Source: Shewanella gaetbuli
Lineage (GTDB): Bacteria > Pseudomonadota > Gammaproteobacteria > Enterobacterales > Shewanellaceae
Direction: 5' to 3'
DNA: 64,000 bases
NCBI RefSeq assembly: GCF_023284065.1
Contig: NZ_JAKIKP010000015.1
Coordinates: 27,044 to 91,043 of the forward strand
A model generated the notes under the pieces. It had not been told where the DNA came from. It worked only from the letters and a program-made list of their open reading frames with translations, and did no database searches. Made by a program: the position numbers and the translations under genes. Below are positions 35,158-44,887 of this stretch, in pieces. Position 1 is the stretch's first letter, and every line of letters begins with the position of its first letter.

Positions 35158-36960
35158 TTAGCCATTGTCACGTGGTTTACGTGGACGGCGATCACCTGAT
35201 GGACGGTCACCACGAGGGCGGCGGTCATTACGATCACCGCGTGGACGACGAGGTGCACCTGCGCCACGACCTGAATCGACAAACTTCTCATCACCGGCTT
35301 CACGGATGTTTAATGGACGACCACAAACGCGCACTTTGCGTAAGTGAGTTAATACGTCTTTTGGCATGCCGTCTGGTAGGTCAACGGTAGTCACTTGATC
35401 ATATAATTGAATTTGACCAATGTAACGGCTGTCGATGTTGGCTTCGTTAGCAATGGCACCCACAATGTTACCTACACCCACACCGTTTTCACGACCTACG
35501 TCGATAACATAACGGTTCATTTTCACATCTGGATTGTCTTTTAAGCCGTCTGCTTTACCAAAACTAGTTGGTGCAGGGCGGTTGCTTCTTTCGCGACGAG
35601 GGCGATCTTCGCGAGAGTCACGTGAATCACGTTGACGCTCTTGAATTGGAGGCAATTGTAAAGGACGCTCTTGCTGTACTTGATGTAATAATGCGGCAGC
35701 TAATAAGTCTGTATCAACTTCTAGTTGAGTACATAACTCTGCAACAGCATTTTTCATGAAGTCTAAATCGCCATTCAAGGTTTCTTGAATTTGCTCGCCT
35801 AAACGAGACAAACGACGCTCAGCCACAGTTTCAGGGCTAGGAACTTTCATTGGCGAAATACGGCTGTTTGTTGCACGTTCAATGGTACGTAACATACGCA
35901 TTTCACGATGGGTGACAAACAGAATCGCCATACCAGTACGACCAGCACGACCAGTACGGCCAATACGGTGAACATAAGCTTCTGAATCGTATGGAATATC
36001 GTAGTTTACAACGTGACCAATACGTTCAACGTCAAGACCACGAGCAGCAACGTCTGTTGCAATTAGAATATCTAATTTGCCACGCTTAAGCTGTTCAACG
36101 GCACGCTCACGAGCTTGTTGATTCATATCACCGTGTAATGGTGAAGAAGCATAACCACGGGCTTCTAGCTTTTCAGCTAACTCAACACAGCTGTTACGAG
36201 TTCGAACGAAAATGATAATACCTTCAGTATTTTCAACTTCTAATACACGAACCAGTGCTTCAAGCTTATTGTGTTGTGAAACCTGTACAAAGCATTGCTC
36301 AATAGACTCAACCGTAGTGTGGCTAGCCGCAATACTAATATGAACAGGATCATTGAGATGTTTGTTAGCCACACGCTTGATTTGTTCTGGCATGGTTGCC
36401 GAGAATAATGCTAGCTGACTGTTGGCTGGCTTATGCTCTAATACCCATTCGATATCGTCGATAAAGCCCATTTTTAACATTTCATCAGCTTCATCAAGCA
36501 CAAGTGCCTTTAATGAATCTAATTTTAAAGTGCCACGACGCATGTGATCCATAACACGACCTGGAGTACCTACAATCACTTGTGGGCCACGTCTTAGGGC
36601 GCTTAATTGTTGATGCATGCTTTGACCACCGTAAATAGGTAGTACGTGGAAGCCTTTCATGTGTTTTGCATAGCTACCAAACGCTTCAGCAACCTGTACG
36701 GCTAGCTCACGAGTTGGGGCTAAAACAAGAATTTGAGGTGCATTTAAGCGGATATCTACTTGATTAAGTAGTGGAAGCGCAAAAGCACCGGTTTTACCTG
36801 TACCAGTTTGCGCTTGGCCTAAAATATCTTTACCTTCCATAAGAGGGTCGATACTTGCTGATTGAATAGGTGTTGGTTTTTCATAACCTAGCTCGTCAAG
36901 AGCACGCAACAAATTCTCAGACAGGCCGAGTTCGCGGAAAGTTCTTTCATTGGATGACAT
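35158..36960 (-). CDS. deaD: DEAD-box ATP-dependent RNA helicase DeaD/CsdA
   Basis: This 600-aa cold-shock/ribosome-assembly helicase has motif Q (TPIQSASI), motif I AQTGTGKTGAFALPL, II DEADEM, III LFSATMP, and C-terminal-lobe motifs VAARGLDVERIGHVVNYDIP and YVHRIGRTGRAG. Next come a dimerisation region, a DbpA-like RNA-binding domain (NRYVIDVGRENGVGVGNIVG) and an Arg/Gly/Asp-rich tail. I start at ATG 36960, with AAGG about 8 bases upstream; the frame opens earlier at 37014 with a weak N-terminus. A leader of about 95 bases precedes the gene, as is common for cold-shock genes. Confidence 0.95.
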   Translation of the reverse strand: MSSNERTFRELGLSENLLRALDELGYEKPTPIQSASIDPLMEGKDILGQAQTGTGKTGAFALPLLNQVDIRLNAPQILVLAPTRELAVQVAEAFGSYAKHMKGFHVLPIYGGQSMHQQLSALRRGPQVIVGTPGRVMDHMRRGTLKLDSLKALVLDEADEMLKMGFIDDIEWVLEHKPANSQLALFSATMPEQIKRVANKHLNDPVHISIAASHTTVESIEQCFVQVSQHNKLEALVRVLEVENTEGIIIFVRTRNSCVELAEKLEARGYASSPLHGDMNQQARERAVEQLKRGKLDILIATDVAARGLDVERIGHVVNYDIPYDSEAYVHRIGRTGRAGRTGMAILFVTHREMRMLRTIERATNSRISPMKVPSPETVAERRLSRLGEQIQETLNGDLDFMKNAVAELCTQLEVDTDLLAAALLHQVQQERPLQLPPIQERQRDSRDSREDRPRRERSNRPAPTSFGKADGLKDNPDVKMNRYVIDVGRENGVGVGNIVGAIANEANIDSRYIGQIQLYDQVTTVDLPDGMPKDVLTHLRKVRVCGRPLNIREAGDEKFVDSGRGAGAPRRPRGDRNDRRPRGDRPSGDRRPRKPRDNG

Positions 36961-37061
36961 TGGGTGTAGCCTTGTGGATGTGCGCGAAATTCGGATACTC
37001 GCGCTATGGTTCACAGACAGAAAATCAACCCCGTGTCGATTCTCCGCGCCGAAAGGGCAAT

Positions 37062-37090
37062 ATTATAGCAACATTTAGCGACTTTGACTA
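37062..37090 (-). promoter_or_regulatory. Promoter of deaD
   Basis: On the minus strand TAGTCA (37085-37090) and a perfect -10 TATAAT (37062-37067) are spaced by 17 bases. The transcript would have a leader of about 95 bases. Confidence 0.6.
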
Positions 37091-37106
37091 TATAAATAAC
37101 AATAAA

Positions 37107-38147
37107 TTATTTAAAAGTGGCCTGATTTTTGCCAAACCGGCTTTGTTCGCGAGTTGTTGTTAAGTCTGTTCGCGTTAAAAATGAGTAGGCTATTTCAGTT
37201 ACCGTGGCAATAAATGCAATATTTACCGTATCAATCTTATCTTGAGGGGTGTGGTATTTGTTGTGTGGCGGCACGCCAAAGTATATCCATGGTAGTCCAG
37301 CCTTATGAAATGGATAATGATCTGAGGCATTCAGCCAATTCATGCGTTTAATATTAGGCCCTTCTCGTTGCACATAACTTAACCGAATGCAGAGTTTGTG
37401 CTGTTGACTAAGTTGCTGGCGGATAGTGGCAAACTGGTTAAAGTTATTCTCTCCCTCAACATAAATTGCCCTTGGCTTTGAAGGGTGACCAATCATATCG
37501 AGGTTCATCGCTAGCTCAATTTCCATACCAGGTGTTTGTTCAATCTGTTCAACTAGCGCATAACTACCATGCAGCCCTGTCTCTTCTGCGTCGGTGGCAA
37601 CTATCATTAAGTTAACATCATCTAAACCTGAAATTTGCCATTGCTTGGCAATAGCCAGTAATCCCGAGACACCAGAAGCGTTGTCGTCTGCACCATGGTA
37701 AATTTTTGAGCCTTGCTGACCAAGGTGATCATAATGCGCCATAACCACTCGCCATCGAGTCGAGAGGTTTTTGCTTGGAATAACCCCGACCATATTCACG
37801 CCTGTTGTGGTGCTGAATAGGCTACTGTACTCGAAGCTATGTTGATACTCTTGTTGCCAAGGAATAAGGCCGATTTCACTAAAACGTTGGCTTAAAAACT
37901 GTTGACTATAAACCGACTCCGCACTGGCCGTTTTACGGCCAGCAAATTTGTCAGATGTGAGTATTTGAATATCTTGGGTGATTTGCCCTAAATCAACCCA
38001 TGATGGATTTAGCGGCTGATTACAATCGATATTGTTATGGAGGTTGTTAGAGCAGCCACACAGCACCAATAAACCTATTAATAGTGTCACAGCGTGCATT
38101 TGTTGAATCGTTAACCGGAGCGCTTTGATATCCATATATCTTGTCAA
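37107..38147 (-). CDS. M28 family zinc aminopeptidase lipoprotein
   Basis: This 346-aa exported metallopeptidase has a lipobox in LIGLLVLCGCSN, so it is probably lipid-anchored. The M28 zinc ligands are visible: His in AHYDHLG, Asp in HGADDNASGVSGLL, Glu pair in ATDAEETGLHGSYA, Asp in NLDMIGHP and a late His in PPHNKYHTPQD. The start is TTG 38147 with AAGGAG 8 bases upstream; a later Met (MHAVTLLIG) would also leave a signal sequence. It lies 27 bases after uvrA on the same strand, so read-through from uvrA is possible. Confidence 0.88.
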   Translation of the reverse strand: MTRYMDIKALRLTIQQMHAVTLLIGLLVLCGCSNNLHNNIDCNQPLNPSWVDLGQITQDIQILTSDKFAGRKTASAESVYSQQFLSQRFSEIGLIPWQQEYQHSFEYSSLFSTTTGVNMVGVIPSKNLSTRWRVVMAHYDHLGQQGSKIYHGADDNASGVSGLLAIAKQWQISGLDDVNLMIVATDAEETGLHGSYALVEQIEQTPGMEIELAMNLDMIGHPSKPRAIYVEGENNFNQFATIRQQLSQQHKLCIRLSYVQREGPNIKRMNWLNASDHYPFHKAGLPWIYFGVPPHNKYHTPQDKIDTVNIAFIATVTEIAYSFLTRTDLTTTREQSRFGKNQATFK

Positions 38148-38174
38148 TCTTAACGCTCCTTAATTTATAGCTAA

Positions 38175-41027
38175 TTACTTTTTGCTTTGACGTTTTTTGT
38201 GTAACTCAAGCATCGGCTTTAAAAAACGCGCCGTATGTGAAGTGGGGTGTTTCGCCACATCCTCAGGGCTGCCAGTGACTAATATTGTCCCGCCGCCTGA
38301 GCCACCTTCTGGGCCTAAGTCGATTATCCAGTCAGCGGTTTGAATCACATCTAAGTTATGTTCAATGACTACAACAGTATTGCCGTGAGACTTTAATCGG
38401 TGGAGTACATCTAACAATAGTTGAATGTCTGCAAAATGTAAGCCGGTGGTCGGCTCATCTAAGATATACAAGGTTTTACCTGTATCACGTTTAGAGAGTT
38501 CTTTGGCCAACTTAACCCGTTGCGCTTCACCGCCAGATAAGGTTGTGGCACTTTGCCCTAAACGAATATAAGACAAACCGACATCCATTAAGGTTTGTAA
38601 TTTACGCGCTATGGCAGGAATCGCATCAAAGAAGGTGCGGGCATCTTCAACAGTCATTTGCAGCACTTCGTGAATGTTTTTGCCTTTGTATTTTACTTCT
38701 AAAGTTTCACGGTTATAACGCTTTCCTTTACAGGCGTCACATGGCACGTACACATCAGGTAAAAAGTGCATTTCAACCTTAATGAGGCCGTCACCCTGAC
38801 ACGCTTCACAGCGGCCACCTTTAACGTTAAATGAGAAACGACCGACTTGATAACCCCGTGTTCTGGCTTCTTGTGTGCCCGCAAATAGCTCTCTAATGGG
38901 AGTGAAAATACCCGTATATGTGGCAGGGTTAGAGCGAGGTGTGCGGCCAATGGGACTTTGATCAATATCGACAACTTTGTCGCAATGATCCATCCCTTTA
39001 ATGCTTTTATAAGGTGCGGGTTCATCTACCGTCGCTTTGTTGAGCATACGGTGGGCAATTTTGAAAAAAGTGTCGTTAATTAAGGTGGACTTCCCCGAAC
39101 CAGATACCCCAGTGACACAGGTAAACAAGCCAACAGGAATGGTGAGGTCAACATTTTTAAGGTTATTACCCGTTGCACCGGTTAATTTAATGACTTTTTT
39201 ACGGTCAATTGGCGTGCGTTTGTCTTGAATATGAATCTGCTTTTGGCCTGACAAATATTGGCCCGTAATCGACTCTGGACAGTTTACAATATCGGCTAAT
39301 GTGCCTTCTGCAATCACTTCGCCACCGTGAACCCCTGCACCAGGACCAATATCAATAACGTGATCTGCTGTTCTTATGGCATCTTCGTCATGTTCAACCA
39401 CAATAACAGTATTGCCTAAATCGCGTAGGTGAATAAGGGTGTTGAGCAAACGCTCGTTGTCACGTTGATGTAGGCCAATAGAGGGTTCGTCTAGTACATA
39501 CATCACGCCCACTAACCCTGCACCAATTTGGCTGGCTAACCTAATACGTTGGGCTTCACCACCAGATAAAGTGTCGGCTGAGCGAGATAAGCTTAAATAG
39601 TTCAAGCCAACATTCACCAGAAAGCCAAGACGCTCGCCAATTTCTTTTAAAATTTTGTCCGCAATTTGTGCTCGTTGTCCTGCAAATTTTAATTGTGCGA
39701 AATAATCTTTTGCTTCACCAATCGACCAAGTGGTTAATTCCGGTAGCGTTAAGTCACCAATAAACACGTTGCGGGCTTCTTCGCGTAAGCGAGAGCCACC
39801 ACAAGTATTACAGGGCTGCATATTAATAAATTTGGCCAGCTCTTCACGTACAGAATTACTTTCTGTTTCGCGATAGCGTCGATCCATATTATTTAAAATA
39901 CCTTCAAATGGGTGGTTTCGAACCACTACGTCACCACGGTCATTGATGTATTTAAACGCAATACTTTGCTTACCGGAGCCATATAACACTAACTTTTTAA
40001 CGTTGTCGGGTAGTTGTTGATAAGGTGCTTCAACATCAAAGTCATAATGTTCAGCTAATGAGCTGAGCATTTGAAAGTAATAAAAGTTGCGGCGATCCCA
40101 GCCTCGTACAGCACCACCAGCTAATGATAATTCTGAATTGGTGATCACTCGGTCAGGATCAAAACATTGCTGAACTCCTAGACCATCACAAGTTTGACAA
40201 GCACCTGCTGGGTTATTAAATGAGAAGATTCTGGGTTCTAACTCGGTCATTGAGTAGCCACAATGAGGACAAGCAAAGTTAGCTGAAAAAATCAGCTCTT
40301 CAGTTTTATCATCATCCATTGAGGCTATTTTGGCGATGCCGCCTGAAAGCTCTAAAGCTGTTTCAAATGACTCTGCTAAACGTTGTTTTAAATCTTCACG
40401 TACTTTGAAGCGGTCAACCACCACCTCAATGGTGTGTTTAATGTGTAAATCTAACGTTGGTGGGTCAGTTAAGTCACAAACTTCACCGTCAATACGGGCA
40501 CGAATATAGCCTTGAGCCGATAAGCTCTCTAATAACTTTACGTGCTCACCTTTGCGATCATTCACTACAGGAGCCAGCAACATTTGGCGGCTGTTTTCGG
40601 GTAGTGCTAATACTTTGTCGACCATTTGGCTCACGGTTTGCGCTGATAAAGCTTGGCCATGAGTAGGGCAGCGCGGTTCACCGACACGGGCAAACAGTAA
40701 ACGAAGGTAGTCGTAAATTTCGGTCACCGTTCCCACGGTTGAACGTGGGTTGTGCGATGTGGACTTTTGCTCAATGGAAATGGCAGGGCTTAGCCCTTCA
40801 ATATGATCAACATCAGGCTTTTCCATTAAGCTTAAAAATTGGCGAGCATAAGAAGATAATGACTCTACATAACGGCGTTGTCCCTCAGCGTATAGCGTAT
40901 CGAAGGCAAGAGACGATTTTCCAGAACCAGATAACCCTGTTATCACAATTAATTTGTCTCTGGGAATGGTTAAGCTAATGTCTTTCAGGTTGTGGGTTCG
41001 GGCACCGCGGATTTCAATATTGTCCAT
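38175..41027 (-). CDS. uvrA: UvrABC excinuclease subunit A
   Basis: UvrA is the damage-sensing ATPase of nucleotide excision repair. At 950 aa it has two ABC modules: Walker A GLSGSGKSSLAFDTLY and GVSGSGKSTLINDTFF, and signatures LSGGEAQRIRLASQIG and LSGGEAQRVKLAKEL. Zinc fingers are CPHCGYSMTELEPRI with CQTCDGLG, and CEACQGDGLIKV with CDACKGKRYN. It is divergent from the yajR-like and ssb genes, as in related genomes. A LexA-like box lies in the shared upstream region. Confidence 0.98.
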   Translation of the reverse strand: MDNIEIRGARTHNLKDISLTIPRDKLIVITGLSGSGKSSLAFDTLYAEGQRRYVESLSSYARQFLSLMEKPDVDHIEGLSPAISIEQKSTSHNPRSTVGTVTEIYDYLRLLFARVGEPRCPTHGQALSAQTVSQMVDKVLALPENSRQMLLAPVVNDRKGEHVKLLESLSAQGYIRARIDGEVCDLTDPPTLDLHIKHTIEVVVDRFKVREDLKQRLAESFETALELSGGIAKIASMDDDKTEELIFSANFACPHCGYSMTELEPRIFSFNNPAGACQTCDGLGVQQCFDPDRVITNSELSLAGGAVRGWDRRNFYYFQMLSSLAEHYDFDVEAPYQQLPDNVKKLVLYGSGKQSIAFKYINDRGDVVVRNHPFEGILNNMDRRYRETESNSVREELAKFINMQPCNTCGGSRLREEARNVFIGDLTLPELTTWSIGEAKDYFAQLKFAGQRAQIADKILKEIGERLGFLVNVGLNYLSLSRSADTLSGGEAQRIRLASQIGAGLVGVMYVLDEPSIGLHQRDNERLLNTLIHLRDLGNTVIVVEHDEDAIRTADHVIDIGPGAGVHGGEVIAEGTLADIVNCPESITGQYLSGQKQIHIQDKRTPIDRKKVIKLTGATGNNLKNVDLTIPVGLFTCVTGVSGSGKSTLINDTFFKIAHRMLNKATVDEPAPYKSIKGMDHCDKVVDIDQSPIGRTPRSNPATYTGIFTPIRELFAGTQEARTRGYQVGRFSFNVKGGRCEACQGDGLIKVEMHFLPDVYVPCDACKGKRYNRETLEVKYKGKNIHEVLQMTVEDARTFFDAIPAIARKLQTLMDVGLSYIRLGQSATTLSGGEAQRVKLAKELSKRDTGKTLYILDEPTTGLHFADIQLLLDVLHRLKSHGNTVVVIEHNLDVIQTADWIIDLGPEGGSGGGTILVTGSPEDVAKHPTSHTARFLKPMLELHKKRQSKK

Positions 41028-41086
41028 CTAATCGCTCTATTATTAATTGAAGTCACTATTCAATTTAGTATCTCATATAAAAAGAA

Positions 41087-41106
41087 TACTGTTTAGGGTA
41101 GCAGGT
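41087..41106. promoter_or_regulatory. Candidate LexA (SOS) box upstream of uvrA
   Basis: TACTGT-N8-GCAG at 41087-41104 matches the LexA pattern CTGT-N8-ACAG with one core mismatch (G for A). It lies 60 bases before the uvrA start. uvrA is an SOS gene in related bacteria, which supports it; binding is inferred. Confidence 0.5.
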
Positions 41107-41141
41107 TTGTTAATTAGCATTCATTTCATACGGTCAATAGG

Positions 41142-41209
41142 CCACTTTAGTTTATTGCAATAGAAATTTAACTCTGACCATTTCAGTTTATCGCAATAGA
41201 ACTTTAACT
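41142..41209. repeat. Two 32-bp direct repeats between uvrA and the yajR-like gene
   Basis: The segments 41142-41173 and 41178-41209 match at 28 of 32 positions with a 36-base period. The shared core includes GCAATAGAA and TTTAACT. They lie upstream of the probable -10 of the MFS gene (GATAAT, 41256-41261). They could be paired regulator sites; nothing else is known. Confidence 0.6.
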
Positions 41210-41297
41210 AATGCGTCAAATTGTGATTTCCTTTTGAGCATGTTATTCAGGCTATGATAATATGCCCGCCTCAAAGAATTTGTTAAAAGGTATATGA

Positions 41298-42665
41298 ATG
41301 GCCAGTCAAGGACTGTCAGGCATGGAGAAAAAAGTCGCATTTTCGTTAGCTTCTGTATTTGGCTTACGCATGATGGGATTATTTATGATCATGCCCGTTT
41401 TTGCTTTATATGGGCAGCATTTGGAAGGTTTTTCTCCGCTTTGGGTGGGCATTGCCATTGGAGCATACGGACTCACACAAGCCATATTACAAATCCCCAT
41501 GGGCATACTTTCTGACAAGTATGGCCGTAAGCCTATTATTATGGGCGGGTTAATTTTGTTTGCTATAGGTAGTTTAATTGCCGCGTCATCTGATCATATT
41601 TATGGGGTGGTTTTTGGCCGAGCGGTGCAGGGCATGGGTGCCATCGCTGCCGCGGTTTTAGCCTTAGCTGCTGATTTAACCCGTGACGAACAGCGTACTA
41701 AAGTGATGGCCGTTATTGGTATGTGTATTGGCTTTTCATTTGCACTGTCACTACTTGCAGGGCCTATTGTTGCACAACATTTAGGCTTAACAGGCTTGTT
41801 CTTTTTAACTGCGGTGCTGGCTGTTGTGGGCATTATTATTGTGCAGTTTTTTGTGCCTAACCCTATTTCGCAAGCGCCAAAAGGGGATACTTTAGCCACC
41901 CCTGCTAAATTGAAAAATATGTTGCTAGATCCACAACTGTTTCGCCTAGATGCGGGGATTTTTATTCTTCACTTAGTATTAACGGCAGTATTTGTTGCTT
42001 TACCGCTTGATTTGGTGGATGCCGGATTAGTAAAAGAGAAGCACTGGATGTTGTATTTCCCTGCATTTGTAGGGGCGTTCTTTTTAATGATTCCGTTAAT
42101 CATTATTGGGGTTAAAAAGAACAATACTAAAACCATGTTCCAACTTTCATTGTTAATTATGATGGCAGCGTTGGGAGCAATGGGTGTTTTTGCTGATAAC
42201 TTATGGGTATTAAGCATTGCTGTATTGTTATTTTTTACGGGATTTAACTATTTAGAAGCCTCATTACCCAGTTTAATTGCTAAGTTCTGCCCTGTGGGTG
42301 ATAAAGGGTCAGCCATGGGAGTGTATTCTACCAGCCAGTTTTTAGGCGCTTTTTGTGGTGGTATGTTAGGCGGTGGTGCTTATCAATTAGTGGGGGCGTC
42401 AGGGGTCTTTTTTGTCGCACTTATTTTGATGTCTATTTGGTTAATATTAACAATAGGCATGGCTAAACCTGTGCTGTTAAAAAGCTATACCCTTGAAGCT
42501 AATATAAAAGATAAGTCTCATGCGCAAACGATGGCCACTCAGTTATCAAAATTGACCGGTGTTGCAGAAGCCATCGTGGTGTTAGAAGATAAAGTCGCCT
42601 ATTTAAAGGTGAATGACGATTTCAATTTAAGCGAAGCCAGAGCTGTGTTAGGCTCTGTCAATTAG
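41298..42665 (+). CDS. yajR: YajR-like MFS transporter with C-terminal YAM domain
   Basis: This 455-aa major facilitator protein has 12 helices followed by a soluble C-terminal domain of about 65 residues (ANIKDKSHAQTMATQLSKLT onward). That domain matches the ferredoxin-like YAM domain of E. coli YajR. MFS motif A is GILSDKYGRKPII. Family members are proton-driven exporters of uncertain substrate. The start is ATG 41298, with AAAGG 7 bases upstream. ssb follows 91 bases later. Confidence 0.88.
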   Translation: MASQGLSGMEKKVAFSLASVFGLRMMGLFMIMPVFALYGQHLEGFSPLWVGIAIGAYGLTQAILQIPMGILSDKYGRKPIIMGGLILFAIGSLIAASSDHIYGVVFGRAVQGMGAIAAAVLALAADLTRDEQRTKVMAVIGMCIGFSFALSLLAGPIVAQHLGLTGLFFLTAVLAVVGIIIVQFFVPNPISQAPKGDTLATPAKLKNMLLDPQLFRLDAGIFILHLVLTAVFVALPLDLVDAGLVKEKHWMLYFPAFVGAFFLMIPLIIIGVKKNNTKTMFQLSLLIMMAALGAMGVFADNLWVLSIAVLLFFTGFNYLEASLPSLIAKFCPVGDKGSAMGVYSTSQFLGAFCGGMLGGGAYQLVGASGVFFVALILMSIWLILTIGMAKPVLLKSYTLEANIKDKSHAQTMATQLSKLTGVAEAIVVLEDKVAYLKVNDDFNLSEARAVLGSVN

Positions 42666-42756
42666 ATCGTTTTTGATCAAACAAGATTTGTAAGTAAACC
42701 TAATTTAAGCAACCTATTTTACGTAAAAATAGAAAAGATAATCGCAGGAGATTTCG

Positions 42757-43434
42757 ATGGCCAGTCGTGGTGTGAATAAAGTCATTTTAGTGGGTAACTT
42801 AGGTAAAGATCCTGAGGTACGTTACATGCCAAATGGTAATGCCGTTGCCAATTTTACTGTTGCGACAAGTGAGTCTTGGAAAGACCAGCAAGGTCAAATG
42901 CAAGAGCGTACCGAGTGGCATAACATTGTTATGTACCGTCGCTTAGCCGAGATTGCAGGCGAGTACTTGAAAAAAGGCTCTAAGGTTTATTTAGAAGGTA
43001 AACTGCAAACCAGTAAGTGGCAAGACCAAAACACGGGGCAAGACCGTTATAAGACTGAAATTAACGCGATGGAAATGCAAATGTTAGACAGCCGCAATAG
43101 TGGTGATAACAACAATCAGTATAACCAAGCGCCAGCTCAACGTGCTCCACAAGCACAGCGTCCTGCAGCTCAGCAACAATTTAATCAAGCGCAAAACCCA
43201 GGTGCAAGTAACTATCAACAACCTGCAGCGCCTGCACAAAATTATGCGCAACAGCAAGCTGCTCCAGCGGCTCAGCAACCGCAGCAAACTCAATATGCGC
43301 CTAAGCCACAAGCGCCAGCGGGTAATTTCCAGCCTCAACAAAATGCGGCCCCCGCTCAACGCCCAACACCGCAACCTGCACAGAACTTTACCCCAGATTT
43401 AGATGAAGGTTGGGATGACGATATCCCGTTCTAA
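42757..43434 (+). CDS. ssb: Single-stranded DNA-binding protein
   Basis: SSB coats single-stranded DNA in replication and repair. The OB-fold occupies residues 1 to about 112 (GVNKVILVGNLGKDPEVRYM). A long Gln/Pro/Ala/Asn-rich linker follows, and the acidic tip DDDIPF that recruits partner proteins. 225 aa is longer than E. coli SSB (178) because of the extended linker. AGGAG lies 7 bases before the ATG. It is near uvrA, the classic uvrA-ssb neighbourhood with an MFS gene inserted. Confidence 0.97.
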   Translation: MASRGVNKVILVGNLGKDPEVRYMPNGNAVANFTVATSESWKDQQGQMQERTEWHNIVMYRRLAEIAGEYLKKGSKVYLEGKLQTSKWQDQNTGQDRYKTEINAMEMQMLDSRNSGDNNNQYNQAPAQRAPQAQRPAAQQQFNQAQNPGASNYQQPAAPAQNYAQQQAAPAAQQPQQTQYAPKPQAPAGNFQPQQNAAPAQRPTPQPAQNFTPDLDEGWDDDIPF

Positions 43435-43458
43435 TTTACAGTATATCTAAATCGAATA

Positions 43459-43490
43459 AAAAAAGAGCCTGTGTTAACAGGCTCTTTTTT
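43459..43490. terminator. Bidirectional terminator between ssb and the GT9 gene
   Basis: AAAGAGCCTGT and ACAGGCTCTTT (43462-43472 with 43477-43487) form an 11-bp stem with GTTA loop and A/T runs on both sides. Confidence 0.88.
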
Positions 43491-43559
43491 ATTAGGAAGT
43501 TTCTAAAACTGCCACAAGATTAGTTGCCTTATGCTTCAACTACCAATCATTTGACTATA

Positions 43560-44669
43560 TTAATGAGTCGAGATCATTTTCGTATATTGCTGGTAAACAG
43601 TTTCAACCGAAATATCTGCCACATAGCCTCTGCCTTCGGTGGCATACAGCACATGTGAAATATTAGAAACGGGAGGCGCCCAATAGGGTTTTTTGGTTCG
43701 CATTAATGCAATCAATGGTGTTTTACTTGCGGTGGCAAAGTGGACAATGGCGGTTTCTGCTGTGATAACACAGTCGACAATTGAAATGATTGCCGGTAAT
43801 TCAAAAAAGTTTTCCTGAATTGTGAATACGGCTACCGGAGTTTGTGTTTTATTGAATGAGCGGGCGACAAGAGCCATCATGGCATCAAAGTGTTCTTTGG
43901 TCACGTTAATTACAAATCGAGTATTAGCCTCACGTGCTGCAATCTGCTTAATCAACTCTATCACTTGTTCCTCTAACCAATCCCGTTTGCTGTTGGTTGA
44001 TAGGTGGTTAATAAGCACGGTTTTACCATGGTGGTTGGCAAAATTAGCTTGCAGCCATTGTTGAGCACCTTGGGTCATTTCTATTGGAATAGCTAACGAA
44101 GGCATAAATTGATTTTTTTGTAGGCTAATTCCAACAATATCATTAAAAACAGTGTAGTAACGGTCTGTGATATGATGATTTTTATCTAATTTATTGGCAT
44201 CCAATTGATAGACCGCATCACTGTGACGAAATAGATACCAGTTTAAAATTCCTTTAAATGGTGCGGAAGCTATGCTTGAAACGACATAGGCATTTGCCGA
44301 TATTTGTCGTGCAATGGCCGAGAATTCATGGCTCTTGCTACCTGAATGACAAATAATAATATCGTAAGATTCACCTTGTGCTTGTTGGATTTGTGCCTGC
44401 TGCATTTGAGGAGAGTCACAGCATCCGTAACTATTATCAAAGGCGGTTTCCGCTCCTATCCATTGTTGTAAAATCTTACTTCTATTTAAACGCCATTCAT
44501 TGGTGTTACAACGATTATCATCTAACCAAATATCTAACTGTATGTGCGGGAAATTATGCTTTATGTCATTTAAAAAGGTTTTGATGTATAAAAAATCGCC
44601 CAATGCTAAAGGGGAGATAAATAATAAACGCTGGCAATTTTTTAATTTTTCACTAGAGATAATTGGCAT
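43560..44669 (-). CDS. Glycosyltransferase family 9 (heptosyltransferase-like)
   Basis: This 369-aa GT-B fold enzyme resembles ADP-heptose:LPS heptosyltransferases. The N-terminal domain begins LLFISPLALGDFLYIKTFLN. The C-terminal domain has VLINHLSTNSKRDWLEEQVI and the late nucleotide-sugar site SIVDCVITAETAIVHFATAS then TPLIALM. It probably adds a sugar to lipopolysaccharide core or another surface glycan. It is divergent from the glycerophosphate gene pair, with which it may form a functional cluster. Confidence 0.82.
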   Translation of the reverse strand: MPIISSEKLKNCQRLLFISPLALGDFLYIKTFLNDIKHNFPHIQLDIWLDDNRCNTNEWRLNRSKILQQWIGAETAFDNSYGCCDSPQMQQAQIQQAQGESYDIIICHSGSKSHEFSAIARQISANAYVVSSIASAPFKGILNWYLFRHSDAVYQLDANKLDKNHHITDRYYTVFNDIVGISLQKNQFMPSLAIPIEMTQGAQQWLQANFANHHGKTVLINHLSTNSKRDWLEEQVIELIKQIAAREANTRFVINVTKEHFDAMMALVARSFNKTQTPVAVFTIQENFFELPAIISIVDCVITAETAIVHFATASKTPLIALMRTKKPYWAPPVSNISHVLYATEGRGYVADISVETVYQQYTKMISTH

Positions 44670-44887
44670 AAAATACAGTTCGTCGTTAAGGTGAGCTAGT
44701 TGTTTAAAGGATACCTTGAATCGTAATTAATCGAAATTTTAACTCAAGATGAATGTTGTGACTTACGCTTTAAAATGGCTTTTTAACTGAGTAAGCGAGG
44801 ATTTAAAGTATCATAATGTATGTTATTATGACTTACTATCATCCGTCTGTGCTAGATGCTTGCTTTTTAGAGATTAGAAGGTTTATT

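Noticed and set aside
35165..35390. Arg-rich plus-strand ORFs opposite the helicase tail
   Set aside because: They mirror the repetitive Arg/Gly/Asp coding of the helicase C-terminus and have no other support.
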